Shown here in pieces: positions 42,243 to 50,818 of a DNA stretch of 64,000 bases. The position numbers were made by a program, and so were the translations under genes. The stretch spans positions 124,001 through 188,000 of the forward strand of contig NZ_JASNNW010000001.1 in the NCBI RefSeq assembly GCF_030165005.1, given 5' to 3'. The notes below the pieces were generated by a model, which worked only from the letters and a program-made list of their open reading frames with translations, did no database searches and was not told the DNA's origin. Source of the stretch: Blastococcus capsensis (GTDB lineage Bacteria > Actinomycetota > Actinomycetes > Mycobacteriales > Geodermatophilaceae). Every line of letters starts with the position of its first letter. Position 1 is the stretch's first letter.

Positions 42243-43219
42243 TCGCCGATCACCTGCTGCAGGAGCTCGTTGTTGCCCTCGAGGTACTCGACGAACTCGT
42301 CACCGGAAGCCGTGTTGGGCTGCAGGTAGTTGTCCTCGATGTAGGTCTGGTACTCCTCGGTCTCGACCGCGGCCTCCATCGTGTCGATCCAGTACTGGCG
42401 GGCCTCCTCGCTGATGCCGCCGGGTGCGAGCACCCCGCGGAACTGCGCGAAGGAGACGTCGATGCCCTGCTCCGCGGCGGTCGGGATGTCGGCCAGGGCC
42501 TCGTAGTCGTAGCGCTCCTCCGAGAAGGCGCACAGCGCCCGCACGTCGCCGGACTCGAGCTGGCCGATGATCTCGCCGGGGTTGAGGGAGGCGATGTCGA
42601 TCTGACCGCCGAGCAGGGCCGCGGTCAGCTCGCCACCGGACTCGAAGGGCACGCGGTCGAACTCGGCGCCGGTCTCCTGCTCGGTGAGCGTGAAGACGAT
42701 GTTGTCCAGGCCGGTGATCCCGCTGATGCCGGCGGTGATCCGCTCGCTCTTCGCCGCCTCGACGACGTCGGCGCAGGTCTGGTACGGGCTGTCGGCGTTC
42801 ACGATCATCAGGGTGAAGTCGTCGGCCAGCTTCATGATCGGCGTGAAGTCGGTGTAGTCGAACTCCACCTCACCGGAGATCGGCAGGGCCAGCAGCGCCG
42901 TCTCGGTGGCCAGCAGCAGGTTCTCGTTACCGCTCTCGCCGAGGAAGTAGGAGTAGCCGACGGCGCCGGAGCCGCCCTCGCGGTTCTCGACGGAGACGGT
43001 GAGGTCCTCGTTCGCCGCCTCGATCATCGTCCCGGTGGCGCGGCCGGCCAGGTCGCTGCCGCCGCCGGCGCCGAACGGGACGACCATGGTGACGTCGCCG
43101 CGCGGCTCGAATCCGCCGTCGGCCCCGGTCGAGCCACCGGAGTCGCCACCGCTGCAGGCGGCGAGGGACAGAGCGAGGACCGGGGTCCAGGCCAGGACGG
43201 CGGAACGCGTGCGCTTCAC
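42239..43219 (-). CDS. tctC: TctC-family solute-binding lipoprotein
   Basis: The protein of about 326 residues has a lipoprotein signal (KRTRSAVLAWTPVLALSLAA, then the lipobox Cys) and a TctC fold (VTMVVPFGAGGGSDLAGRAT; VSVENREGGSGAVG; GLDNIVFTL; GVLAPGGISEEARQYW). The GTG at 43219 with GGGAG upstream is preferred over an upstream ATG at 43264. The TctC, TctB, TctA gene order is standard. It should define the substrate taken up by the neighbouring pathway. Confidence 0.92.
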   Translation of the reverse strand: MKRTRSAVLAWTPVLALSLAACSGGDSGGSTGADGGFEPRGDVTMVVPFGAGGGSDLAGRATGTMIEAANEDLTVSVENREGGSGAVGYSYFLGESGNENLLLATETALLALPISGEVEFDYTDFTPIMKLADDFTLMIVNADSPYQTCADVVEAAKSERITAGISGITGLDNIVFTLTEQETGAEFDRVPFESGGELTAALLGGQIDIASLNPGEIIGQLESGDVRALCAFSEERYDYEALADIPTAAEQGIDVSFAQFRGVLAPGGISEEARQYWIDTMEAAVETEEYQTYIEDNYLQPNTASGDEFVEYLEGNNELLQQVIGE

Positions 43220-43260
43220 GGGTACTCCCTTGTTGGTGGGGCGGGGCAGGAGGGGGGAAC

Positions 43261-43668
43261 TCATCGGGTACCGCCGCCTACCTGCTCGGCCTTGGCGGCC
43301 AGGCGGGACTCGAAGCCGGGGAGGTCGATGACGAACCGCTCGTGGGTGCCGGTCCCGATGACCTCGGTGTCGTCCTCGACGCGGATGTCGAAGACCACAC
43401 GGCGCCGGTCGACCTCGGTGACGGTTGCCGTGGCCGTGACCGTCTGACCGCGCAGGGTCGGCGCGGTGTGCGCGATGTCGACCTTGCTGCCGACGCTGGC
43501 CTGGTCCTCGCGGAGGTGCGGGGCCAGGCCCTCGATCGCCGCCTCCTCCAGCAGGAGCACCAGGTTCGGCGTCGAGAAGATGTCGTACTCGCCGCGACGG
43601 GTGCAGTGCTCCGCCTCGACGGTGCGTGCCAGGACGCCCTGGACGCCGGGTTCGAGAGTGCTGCTCAT
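43261..43668 (-). CDS. Hotdog-fold acyl-CoA thioesterase, fluoroacetyl-CoA thioesterase-like
   Basis: The 135-residue protein resembles the FlK group. Conserved active-site positions appear as Thr/Glu in STPNLVLLLEEAAIEGLAPH and His in SKVDIAHTAPTLRGQT. Members include true thioesterases and small-substrate housekeeping enzymes. A GAGG site precedes the ATG. In this operon it could hydrolyse or recycle a CoA ester produced by the CaiB-type transferase. Confidence 0.85.
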   Translation of the reverse strand: MSSTLEPGVQGVLARTVEAEHCTRRGEYDIFSTPNLVLLLEEAAIEGLAPHLREDQASVGSKVDIAHTAPTLRGQTVTATATVTEVDRRRVVFDIRVEDDTEVIGTGTHERFVIDLPGFESRLAAKAEQVGGGTR

Positions 43669-43679
43669 GGTTGGGCTCC

Positions 43680-44945
43680 TCAGAGGGGTCGGTCGTCGGC
43701 GGGCAGGGGCGGTGCGGCAGGGGATGCGGCCACGGCGTGCGCCGGGTCGGCGGCGACCCCGGACTCGATCAGCTCGTCGACCTCGTCGGCCGGGATCTCC
43801 GCCCACTCGAGCGCGGCGCGGGTGCCCGCTCCGAGCTGCGGGCCGGCCGAGTCCTGACGGGCGGGGGTCCGCGACAGGCGCATGGGCGACCCGAGCTGGC
43901 GGACCGGGCCCAGGGTCGGGTGCGGCGCGTCCCAGAAGTAGTGGCGCTGGTTCAGGTGGTCGTCGGTGAACACCTGGCCGTAGTCGGCGATCGGGGCGCA
44001 GGGCACCCCCGCCTCGTCGAGCGCCGCGACCACCTCGTCGGTCGTCCGGGTGGTGGTGGCTGCCTCGATCGCCGGGATGAGGGTGTCCCGGTGGCCGTGC
44101 CGCGTGGAGGCGTCGGAGTAGCGCTCGTCGTCGAGCAGCTCCTCCAGGCCGAGCGCGGCGCACAACCCCTTCCACGTCTTCGGGGTGACGGCACCGACGG
44201 TGACGTAGCCGTCGGAGGTGCGCACCGCCTGGTAGGGGGCGGTGCTCTGGTGCGCCGAGCCCAGCGGCCGGCCGACCTCGCCGGTCGCGAAGTACTTGCC
44301 GGCCTCCCAGATGGCGAAGGAGACGCCGCTCTCGAGCAGCGACACGTCCAGGTACTGGCCCTCGCCCGAGCGGTCGCGCTCCTTGAGGGCGGCGGTCACG
44401 CCGAGCGCGACGTACATGGCGCAGACGAGGTCGCAGATCGGGACGCCGATCTTCACCGGATCGCCGTCCGGAGTGCCCGTGATGCTCATCAGTCCACCGC
44501 GGGCCTGCGCCATGATGTCCAGGCCGGGCAGCGAGGCCAGGGGGCCGTCCTGCCCCCAGCCCGACGCGGAGGCGTAGACGATGCGCCGGTTGACCTCGCG
44601 GATCGCCTCGTAACCGAAGCCCAGCCCCCGCATGGCACCGGGACGGAGGTTCTCGACGAGCACGTCGGCCCGGGCGGCCAGGCGCAGGAACGCCTGCTTC
44701 CCTTCCGGCGACTTCAGGTCGAGGGCCACCGACTCCTTGTTCCGGTTGAGCCGGACGAACGGGGAGCTCTCACCGTCGAGGAACGGCCCGGTGTCCCGCA
44801 CGGGGTCACCACCGGTGGGGTTCTCGATCTTGAGGACCCGGGCTCCGAGGTCGGCCAGCTGCATCGTGGCGAACGGGGCGGCCATGAAGGCGCCGACCTC
44901 GAGCACGGTGATCCCGGCCAGCGGACCGTTCGTTTCGACCGCCAT
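43680..44945 (-). CDS. CaiB/BaiF-family CoA-transferase
   Basis: This 421-residue class III CoA-transferase has VLEVGAFMAAPFATMQLADL, NRNKESVALDLKSPEGK, and LPGLDIMAQARGGLMS containing the catalytic Asp. It moves CoA between carboxylic acids, making the imported acid available for hydration or cleavage. It is the first gene of the minus-strand unit and starts after GGAGG. The promoter faces the GntR gene across a palindromic operator. Confidence 0.92.
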   Translation of the reverse strand: MAVETNGPLAGITVLEVGAFMAAPFATMQLADLGARVLKIENPTGGDPVRDTGPFLDGESSPFVRLNRNKESVALDLKSPEGKQAFLRLAARADVLVENLRPGAMRGLGFGYEAIREVNRRIVYASASGWGQDGPLASLPGLDIMAQARGGLMSITGTPDGDPVKIGVPICDLVCAMYVALGVTAALKERDRSGEGQYLDVSLLESGVSFAIWEAGKYFATGEVGRPLGSAHQSTAPYQAVRTSDGYVTVGAVTPKTWKGLCAALGLEELLDDERYSDASTRHGHRDTLIPAIEAATTTRTTDEVVAALDEAGVPCAPIADYGQVFTDDHLNQRHYFWDAPHPTLGPVRQLGSPMRLSRTPARQDSAGPQLGAGTRAALEWAEIPADEVDELIESGVAADPAHAVAASPAAPPLPADDRPL

Positions 44946-45007
44946 CAGCAGCCTCCGTTCCAGATGTCGCGGTGCTGGAGGTGGTGCACCTCACAGCGAA
45001 TGGACTA

Positions 45008-45017
45008 TTGTCTACAA
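45008..45017. promoter_or_regulatory. GntR (FadR-subfamily) operator in a divergent promoter
   Basis: TTGTCTACAA is a perfect inverted repeat of the TTGT-N2-ACAA type bound by FadR-subfamily GntR regulators. It lies in a 180-nt gap between the CaiB gene and the GntR gene, in a local AT-rich patch, so it can control both directions. Confidence 0.7.
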
Positions 45018-45126
45018 AAGCCAGGCCGGTATGACAAGGGTCACAGCCTGAACCGTTACCAAGAGATGCCGACGTCGGGACCGGGCAGGCTTGGGGACGT
45101 CCACCCCCCAAGAGAGGAGGAACACC

Positions 45127-45900
45127 GTGACCGCTCAGCCGGAACCGGTGTCCTCCGCGCGCCGTATCGCGGCGCCCCCCAGCATGTCGACCCTGGCGGC
45201 CGAAGCCCTGCGGGAGATGGTGCTCAGCGGCGAGCTGCAGCCCGGGGACCGCGTGATCGAGAACCGGCTCACCGAGCAGCTCGGGGTCAGCCGGCCTCCG
45301 CTGCGCGAGGCGATGCGGGTCCTCGAGCAGGAGGGCCTGATCGTCCAGGTGCCTCGCAAGGGCGCCGTCGTCGCGCCGGTCACGCCGCACGACATCTACG
45401 AGATCGTCTCGCTGCGCGAGGAGATCGAGCAGATCGCCGTCCGGCTCGGTGTTCCTGTCCGCTCGCAGGAGCGGCTGGACCGGCTCCGCGAGGCGTTCGC
45501 CGACCTGGAGGCGGCCGCCGAGGAGGACGGCGCCCCCGGAGTGGTGGCGTGCAGCTTCGCCTTCCACCTGGCGATCGTCGGGCTGGCCGGTCACCGGCGG
45601 CTCGAGGACGTCTACCGCTCCCTGTCGCTGCAGATGCGCATGTGCATGGCCATGAACCGCCGCGCCCGCGCCGGCATCGAGACCGCCCGCCAGGACGCCG
45701 GACGGCACCGCCCGCTCATGGAGCTGGTCGAGGCCGGTGACGTCGAGGGCATGGCACACACGCTCGCCCACCACGGCCAGCGCACCTACCTGCTCAGCAT
45801 CGAGGACGACGCGGAAGGCCACTCCCCGGAGTCCCGGGCGTGGTTCGCACGGATCCGCCAGGAGGAAGAGGAGGCGATGCGGCATGACGGACACCACTGA
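45127..45900 (+). CDS. GntR-family regulator, FCD ligand domain
   Basis: The 257-residue protein has a GntR winged helix (LAAEALREMVLSGELQPGDR; LTEQLGVSRPPLREAMRVLE; GLIVQVPRKGAVVAP) followed by an all-helical FCD domain with metal ligand candidates in CSFAFHLAIVG and AHTLAHHG. The GTG start has GAGAGGAGG upstream. It should sense the pathway's acid or its CoA ester and control both divergent units. It overlaps the next gene by 17 nt, so it is co-transcribed with the MaoC-type genes. Confidence 0.92.
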   Translation: MTAQPEPVSSARRIAAPPSMSTLAAEALREMVLSGELQPGDRVIENRLTEQLGVSRPPLREAMRVLEQEGLIVQVPRKGAVVAPVTPHDIYEIVSLREEIEQIAVRLGVPVRSQERLDRLREAFADLEAAAEEDGAPGVVACSFAFHLAIVGLAGHRRLEDVYRSLSLQMRMCMAMNRRARAGIETARQDAGRHRPLMELVEAGDVEGMAHTLAHHGQRTYLLSIEDDAEGHSPESRAWFARIRQEEEEAMRHDGHH

Positions 45901-46315
45901 GAGCAGCACCGGCACGGACGCGTTCGACGCCCTGCAGCGAGCCATCGGCTGGACCGCCGAGGAACGCGTCGACGTCGTCGAGCGGCGGCACCTGCGCGAC
46001 TACCGGCGGGCCCTCGGCGCGGACGAGAACGGCACCGACGTGCCGGCCACGATCACCGCCTGCTTCCTCACCGAGCCGCCCACCATGCCGGAGGCCCTGG
46101 CCTACGGCCTGGGATGGATCAACGGGGGCGACCGCTTCGAGGTCCACCGCCCGCTGCAGCTCGGCGACGAGGTCACCTCGCAGCTGACCTTCACCGGGGT
46201 CGAGGAGAAGAAGGGCCGCACCGGCACCCTCGCCCTGCTGACCTTCGTCACCGACTTCCGACTGCCGGACGGGACGCTGGCGGTCCGCCACGTCGGGACG
46301 CGGGTGCGGCGATGA
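45884..46315 (+). CDS. MaoC-like dehydratase N-terminal domain protein (FAS1-like hydratase subunit)
   Basis: The 143-residue protein is a hotdog-fold 'MaoC N-terminal' unit: AIGWTAEERVDVVERRHLRD, TEPPTMPEALAYGLGWINGG, FEVHRPLQLGDEVTSQLTFT. These subunits pair with a catalytic MaoC partner to hydrate enoyl-CoA. The ATG is preceded by GAGG and overlaps the GntR stop. The next gene supplies the partner. Confidence 0.82.
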   Translation: MTDTTESSTGTDAFDALQRAIGWTAEERVDVVERRHLRDYRRALGADENGTDVPATITACFLTEPPTMPEALAYGLGWINGGDRFEVHRPLQLGDEVTSQLTFTGVEEKKGRTGTLALLTFVTDFRLPDGTLAVRHVGTRVRR

Positions 46316-46710
46316 CCGACCCGCAGGCGGAGGAGACCACCCGCGTCGAGAGCGCGTCGCTGCGCACGCTCGTGCAGTACGCCGGTGCCAGCGGCGACTT
46401 CTACGAGATGCACTACGACATCCCCTTCGCGCAGGCGCGCGGCCACCGCGAGCTCGCGGTGCACGGCCTGCTGAAGACCGGCTGGCTCGGCCGGCTGGTG
46501 GAGGAGTGGTTCGCCGGACGGGGCCGGATCACCGTCCTGGACGTGAGCTACCGCGGCATGGACTTCCGCGACGAGCCGGTCACCTGCGCAGGCCGGGTCA
46601 CCGGTCGCAAGGGCGACCGCGTCGCTCTCGAGGTCTGGACGGCGAGCGCGGACGGCACGAGGACGACCATCGGAACGGCCGAGGTCGAGCTGACGAAGGG
46701 CCCGGCATGA
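46312..46710 (+). CDS. MaoC-family dehydratase subunit
   Basis: The 132-residue protein has the catalytic MaoC motif as YAGASGDFYEMHYD (Asp and His), followed by RELAVHGLLKTGWLGRLVEE. With the preceding subunit it should make a heteromeric enoyl-CoA hydratase. The genes overlap by ATGA. It is the second hydratase activity in the island beside the crotonase-fold protein on the other strand. Confidence 0.85.
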   Translation: MTDPQAEETTRVESASLRTLVQYAGASGDFYEMHYDIPFAQARGHRELAVHGLLKTGWLGRLVEEWFAGRGRITVLDVSYRGMDFRDEPVTCAGRVTGRKGDRVALEVWTASADGTRTTIGTAEVELTKGPA

Positions 46711-47618
46711 CCCTGGAACGCATCAACAGCCTGTGCGCCGGCCTGGGGCACCCCGTGCTCACCGACGGGGCGGACTCCATGGAGCGCTTCCCCGACGGCT
46801 CCCGGTACAAGGTGGAGATCCCCAGCTGCGAGGGCCCCGACGTCATGGCGGCCGTCCTCCACGAGGCCGACCACCGCGGGGTGCCGGTCCACCGGGTCTC
46901 GCAGGGCAGCGGTGTGATGATGCTGACCGACGCCGAGATCGAGCGGATGGCGACCCTGGGCGCCGAGCACGGCGTCGAGGTCAACCTCTTCCTCGGGCCA
47001 CGCAGCTCCTGGGACATCGGCGGCCAGGCCAAGGTATCGGCCGCCGTCGGCGCCGCCGCCCGCGGGAACGCCGCCGTCGCCGCCTCCCTCTGCGACGCCG
47101 AGCGGGCCGTCCGGCTCGGGATCCGCAGCCTCCTGGTCGGCGACCTGGGCGTCCTCGCCCTGCTGGGCCGGATGAAGCGCGACGGGCAGCTGCCCGAGGA
47201 CCTCGTGCTGAAGACGTCGGTGCTGATGCCGCTGTCCAACGGCCCGACCGCGGCCCTGTACGAGCAGGTGGGGGCGACCAGCCTCAACATCTCCACCGAC
47301 CTGACCGTCCCGCAGATCGCCGAGATCCGGGCCGCGACGACGGTGCCGATCGACATGTACGTCGAGGTGCCCGACGACCAGGGCGGTGCCGTCCGCTTCT
47401 ACGACGTCCCCGAGGTCGTCCGCGTGGCCGCACCGGTGTACCTGAAGCTCGGGCTGCGCAACGCCCCGAACATCTACCCGGTCGGCGGACACATCGGCGC
47501 CATGGCCCAGAACCTGGGCCGGGAGCGCGTCCGGCGGGCCGAACTGGTCCTGCGCCTGCTCGCCGAGCTCGCACCCCGGCTGAGCGAGACGCCGGCCACG
47601 GCCTCCGTCGCCGGTTGA
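46707..47618 (+). CDS. TIM-barrel protein, peptidase U32-like
   Basis: The 303-residue protein resembles U32-family TIM barrels found beside catabolic genes. Recognisable parts are RYKVEIPSCEGPDVMAAVLH, SQGSGVMMLTDAEIERMATL, EVNLFLGPRSSWDIGGQAK and VYLKLGLRNAPNIYPVGGHI. It lacks any peptidase signature I can verify, and its reaction here is unknown. The ATGA overlap couples it to the MaoC gene, suggesting a step in the same pathway rather than protein degradation. Confidence 0.65.
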   Translation: MTLERINSLCAGLGHPVLTDGADSMERFPDGSRYKVEIPSCEGPDVMAAVLHEADHRGVPVHRVSQGSGVMMLTDAEIERMATLGAEHGVEVNLFLGPRSSWDIGGQAKVSAAVGAAARGNAAVAASLCDAERAVRLGIRSLLVGDLGVLALLGRMKRDGQLPEDLVLKTSVLMPLSNGPTAALYEQVGATSLNISTDLTVPQIAEIRAATTVPIDMYVEVPDDQGGAVRFYDVPEVVRVAAPVYLKLGLRNAPNIYPVGGHIGAMAQNLGRERVRRAELVLRLLAELAPRLSETPATASVAG

Positions 47619-47652
47619 TCCGGCCCGTCGCTCCCACTCGAGAGGAAGCCTC

Positions 47653-48420
47653 ATGCCTCCGCTGTTCACCGGTGTCGGCGTCGCGCTCGTCACGCTGTTC
47701 GACGACGACCGCCGCCTCGACACGGCTGCGACCGCCGACTTCGCCGTCCGGCTGACCGACCTCGGCATGCGGTCGGTGCTCCTCGCCGGGACGACGGGCG
47801 AGGCCATGTCATTGTCGGCCGACGAGCGGACCGCGCTGATCCGGGCCGTCCGGGCCGCCGTCCCTGCCGACGTGCCGGTGCTGGCAGGAACGGGTGCCCC
47901 CACCGGGGCGCAGGCCGCCGACCTCACCGAGCGGGCCTTCGACGCCGGCGCCGACGCTGCGCTGGTCCTCTCGCCGCCCGCCGTCGCCGATCCACGGCCG
48001 TACTACGACCGCGTCGCGCAGGCAGCCGGCGACCGGCCGCTCCTGGCCTACCACTTTCCCTTCGCCGCCTCGCCCGGCATCCCGGTCGAGGTGCTGCCCG
48101 ACCTGCCGGTCACCGGGCTCAAGGACTCCTCCGGCGATGCCGGCCGGCTGCTCGACGAGCTGGAGGTCTTCGACCGGGACGTCTACGTCGGCGCAACCAC
48201 CGTGCTGACGATGGGCGGCGCGGTCGGGGCCACCGGGGCGATCCTGGTCCTGGCCAACGCCGAGCCCGAGCGCTGCATCGCCGCGTTCGCCGGCGACGGC
48301 AAGGCCCAGGTGGAGCTGGCCGCTCCGCACCGCGCCTCGATGGTCGGCTTCCCGGCCGGCATCAAGAACCTGGTCGCCGAGCGCTTCGGTGTCTCGGCGG
48401 TCGCCCGGGTGGGTTCGTGA
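47653..48420 (+). CDS. Dihydrodipicolinate synthase/N-acetylneuraminate lyase family aldolase
   Basis: The 255-residue protein is a short member of the DHDPS/NAL class I aldolase family. It has the GTTGE loop (LLAGTTGEAMSLSADERTAL), a catalytic Tyr in LLAYHFP and the Schiff-base Lys in TGLKDSSGD. These enzymes cleave or make bonds to pyruvate. It is about 40 residues shorter than typical DHDPS, and no lysine genes are near, so a catabolic lyase producing pyruvate plus an aldehyde is more likely. The stop is followed 16 nt later by glycerate kinase. Confidence 0.88.
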   Translation: MPPLFTGVGVALVTLFDDDRRLDTAATADFAVRLTDLGMRSVLLAGTTGEAMSLSADERTALIRAVRAAVPADVPVLAGTGAPTGAQAADLTERAFDAGADAALVLSPPAVADPRPYYDRVAQAAGDRPLLAYHFPFAASPGIPVEVLPDLPVTGLKDSSGDAGRLLDELEVFDRDVYVGATTVLTMGGAVGATGAILVLANAEPERCIAAFAGDGKAQVELAAPHRASMVGFPAGIKNLVAERFGVSAVARVGS

Positions 48421-48436
48421 CCGGCGTCCCGCTCCG

Positions 48437-49453
48437 ATGAGGACGGTGCTCGCGGCTCCGGACAAGTTCCGCGGCTCGGCGTCGGCCCCGGAGGTGGCCG
48501 CGGCGATCGCCGCCGCCGCCGAGGGGGCGGGGTGGACCTGCGTGCAGCTCCCCCTGGCCGACGGCGGCGAAGGCACCCTCGACGCGTTCGGGGGCGCGAA
48601 CCGGACGACGAGGGTCACCGGCCCGCTGGGCACTCCGGTCGACGCGCCCTGGCGGATGGGGGACGACGGCGTGGCGGTGGTCGAGAGCGCCCGCGCCTCC
48701 GGTCTCGACCTCGCGGGCGGGGCCGACGGCAACGATCCGGTGCGCGCGACCAGCAGGGGCACCGGCGAGCTCGTCGCCGCCGCCCTCGCCGAGGGCGCCC
48801 GCCGCGTGATCGTGAGCCTGGGCGGTTCGGCCACCACCGATGGCGGGTTCGACACCGTCGAGGTGCTCGAGGCGCACGGACCGTTCGACGGCCGGGACGG
48901 CCGGCCGGAGGTGCTGGTCGCCTGCGACGTGCGCACGACGTTCTCCGACGCCGCGATCGTCTTCGGGCCGCAGAAGGGCGCCTCCCCGCAGCAGGTGGTC
49001 GAGCTGACCGGCCGTCTGGACCGGCTGGCCTCGCTCTACCGGCAGCGCTACGGGATCGACCTGGCGGAGGTCCCGGGCTCGGGAGCCGCCGGTGGCCTGG
49101 GAGGGGCGTTCGCGGCGCTGGGCGCCCGGCTCGTGCCGGGCTTCGGGCTGATCGCCGAGCACACCACGCTGTCCGACGCCGTCCGCTCGGCCGATGCCGT
49201 CGTCACCGGCGAGGGCAAGCTCGACGCCGAGTCCTTCAACGGCAAGGTCGTGGGCGGCGTCCTGGAGCTGGCGCGGGTACACGGTGTGCCGTCGCTGGTC
49301 GTGGCGGGCGCCGTCGAGGAGCAGGTCGCCGCGCCGGCGACCGCGGTGTCCCTGCTGGACTCCTTCGGCCCGGAGGCCGCCTGGGGTGATCCGCTGGGCT
49401 GCATCGAACGAGCCACGACGAGGTGGCTGCGGAAGGAAGTGACACGACCGTGA
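48437..49453 (+). CDS. Glycerate kinase (GarK/GlxK type)
   Basis: The 338-residue protein is a type-1 glycerate kinase that phosphorylates D-glycerate with ATP, giving 2-phosphoglycerate in the family's best-known members. Motifs are LAAPDKFRGSASAPEVAAAI, LPLADGGEGTLDAF, VSLGGSATTDGGFDTVEVLE, CDVRTTF, VFGPQKGAS, VPGSGAAGGLGGAF and VVTGEGKLDAESFNGKV. Its stop overlaps glcD (GTGA). A decayed second copy lies at 53864-54190. A glycerate intermediate fits a pathway in which an aldolase releases a C3 aldehyde or hydroxyacid. Confidence 0.93.
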   Translation: MRTVLAAPDKFRGSASAPEVAAAIAAAAEGAGWTCVQLPLADGGEGTLDAFGGANRTTRVTGPLGTPVDAPWRMGDDGVAVVESARASGLDLAGGADGNDPVRATSRGTGELVAAALAEGARRVIVSLGGSATTDGGFDTVEVLEAHGPFDGRDGRPEVLVACDVRTTFSDAAIVFGPQKGASPQQVVELTGRLDRLASLYRQRYGIDLAEVPGSGAAGGLGGAFAALGARLVPGFGLIAEHTTLSDAVRSADAVVTGEGKLDAESFNGKVVGGVLELARVHGVPSLVVAGAVEEQVAAPATAVSLLDSFGPEAAWGDPLGCIERATTRWLRKEVTRP

Positions 49454-50817
49454 GCGCACCCATCACCGAGCTCGAGGCCTCGCTGCCCGAGGGCAGCGTC
49501 GTCACCGACCCCGCCACCAGCGATACCTACCGGCACGACAGCGCCAGCTTCTGCACGGCCGGCACGCCGCTGGCCGTCGTCCGCCCCATCACGACCGAGC
49601 AGGTGCAGACCGTGCTGCGGTGGGCGTCGGCGCACCAGGTCCCGGTCGTGCCCCAGGGCGCCCGGACCGGCCTCTCGGGTGGCGCCAACGCGATCGACGG
49701 CGCCCTGATGGTCTCGATGGTGCGCATGGACCGCATCGTGGAGATCGACGAGGTCGACCAGGTGGCGGTCGTCGAGCCCGGTGTGATCAATGCCGACCTG
49801 TCCCGTACGGTGGCCGACGTCGGGCTGTTCTACCCGCCGGACCCGTCGTCCTGGGAGATGTCGACCATCGGCGGAAATCTCGCCACCAACGCCGGCGGCC
49901 TGTGCTGCGTGAAGTACGGCGTCACCGCCGACTTCGTCCGGGGCCTGGAGGTGGTGCTCGCCGACGGCGAGGTGGTGCGGGTCGGACGCCGGACCGCCAA
50001 GGGGGTGGCCGGCTACGACCTCACCCGGCTGATGGTGGGCTCCGAGGGCACCCTCGGGATCATCACCCAGGCCACGCTGGCCCTGCGCCCCGCGCCGGAA
50101 CCCGCCCTGACGATGGCCGCCGTGTTCGACAAGACCGCCGACGCCATGACGGCCGTCGCGCGGATCATGGCGTCGGGTCTGCGCCCCTCGATGATGGAGT
50201 TCCTGGACGGACCGTCGATCCGCGCCGTGCAGGCCTACCGCGACATGGGGCTGCCGGTGGACGCGGAGGCGCTCCTCATCACCCAGTCCGACCGCGGTTC
50301 GCTTGCCGCAGCCGACGTCGCCGCCATGGGTGCGATGTGCGAGGAGCTGGGGGCGACCGAGGTCGCCGTCGCCGGGGACGCTGCCGAGTCGGCGATGCTG
50401 ACCCAGGCCCGGCGGCTGGTGAACCCGGCGGTCGAGGAGCTGGGCGCGACGCTCGTCGACGACGTCGCCGTCCCCCGGGCCCACCTGGTGGACCTGCTGG
50501 CGGGCATGGACCGGATCGCCGCAGACAACGACGTGCTCGTCGTCTGCCCAGGCCACATCGGCGACGGCAACATGCACCCCACCGTGGTCTTCGACCGGGG
50601 CGACGCCGCCGCGGCGGAGCGCGCCCAGCTCGCCTTCGACGCGATCATGAGGCTCGCCCTGGAGCTCGGCGGCACCATCACCGGCGAGCACGGCGTCGGG
50701 CTGCTCAAGAAGACCTGGCTGCGCCGCGAACTCGGCGAGCGGTCCTACGCCCTGCAGCAGAGCATCAAGTCGGTGTTCGACCCGCAGGGGATCCTCAACC
50801 CCGGCAAGGTCCTCTGA
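49450..50817 (+). CDS. FAD-linked D-2-hydroxyacid dehydrogenase, GlcD family
   Basis: The 455-residue protein has the PCMH FAD-binding domain (VPVVPQGARTGLSGGANAI; WEMSTIGGNLATNAGGLCCV; GYDLTRLMVGSEGTLGIITQ) and a C-terminal domain with the metal-binding HIGDGNMHP and EHGVGLLKK. It oxidises a D-2-hydroxyacid such as glycolate, D-lactate or D-2-hydroxyglutarate. The FAD loop contains two Cys residues (GLCCV). No GlcE or GlcF partner is visible, so it may act alone. Confidence 0.92.
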   Translation: MSAPITELEASLPEGSVVTDPATSDTYRHDSASFCTAGTPLAVVRPITTEQVQTVLRWASAHQVPVVPQGARTGLSGGANAIDGALMVSMVRMDRIVEIDEVDQVAVVEPGVINADLSRTVADVGLFYPPDPSSWEMSTIGGNLATNAGGLCCVKYGVTADFVRGLEVVLADGEVVRVGRRTAKGVAGYDLTRLMVGSEGTLGIITQATLALRPAPEPALTMAAVFDKTADAMTAVARIMASGLRPSMMEFLDGPSIRAVQAYRDMGLPVDAEALLITQSDRGSLAAADVAAMGAMCEELGATEVAVAGDAAESAMLTQARRLVNPAVEELGATLVDDVAVPRAHLVDLLAGMDRIAADNDVLVVCPGHIGDGNMHPTVVFDRGDAAAAERAQLAFDAIMRLALELGGTITGEHGVGLLKKTWLRRELGERSYALQQSIKSVFDPQGILNPGKVL

Positions 50818-50818
50818 C

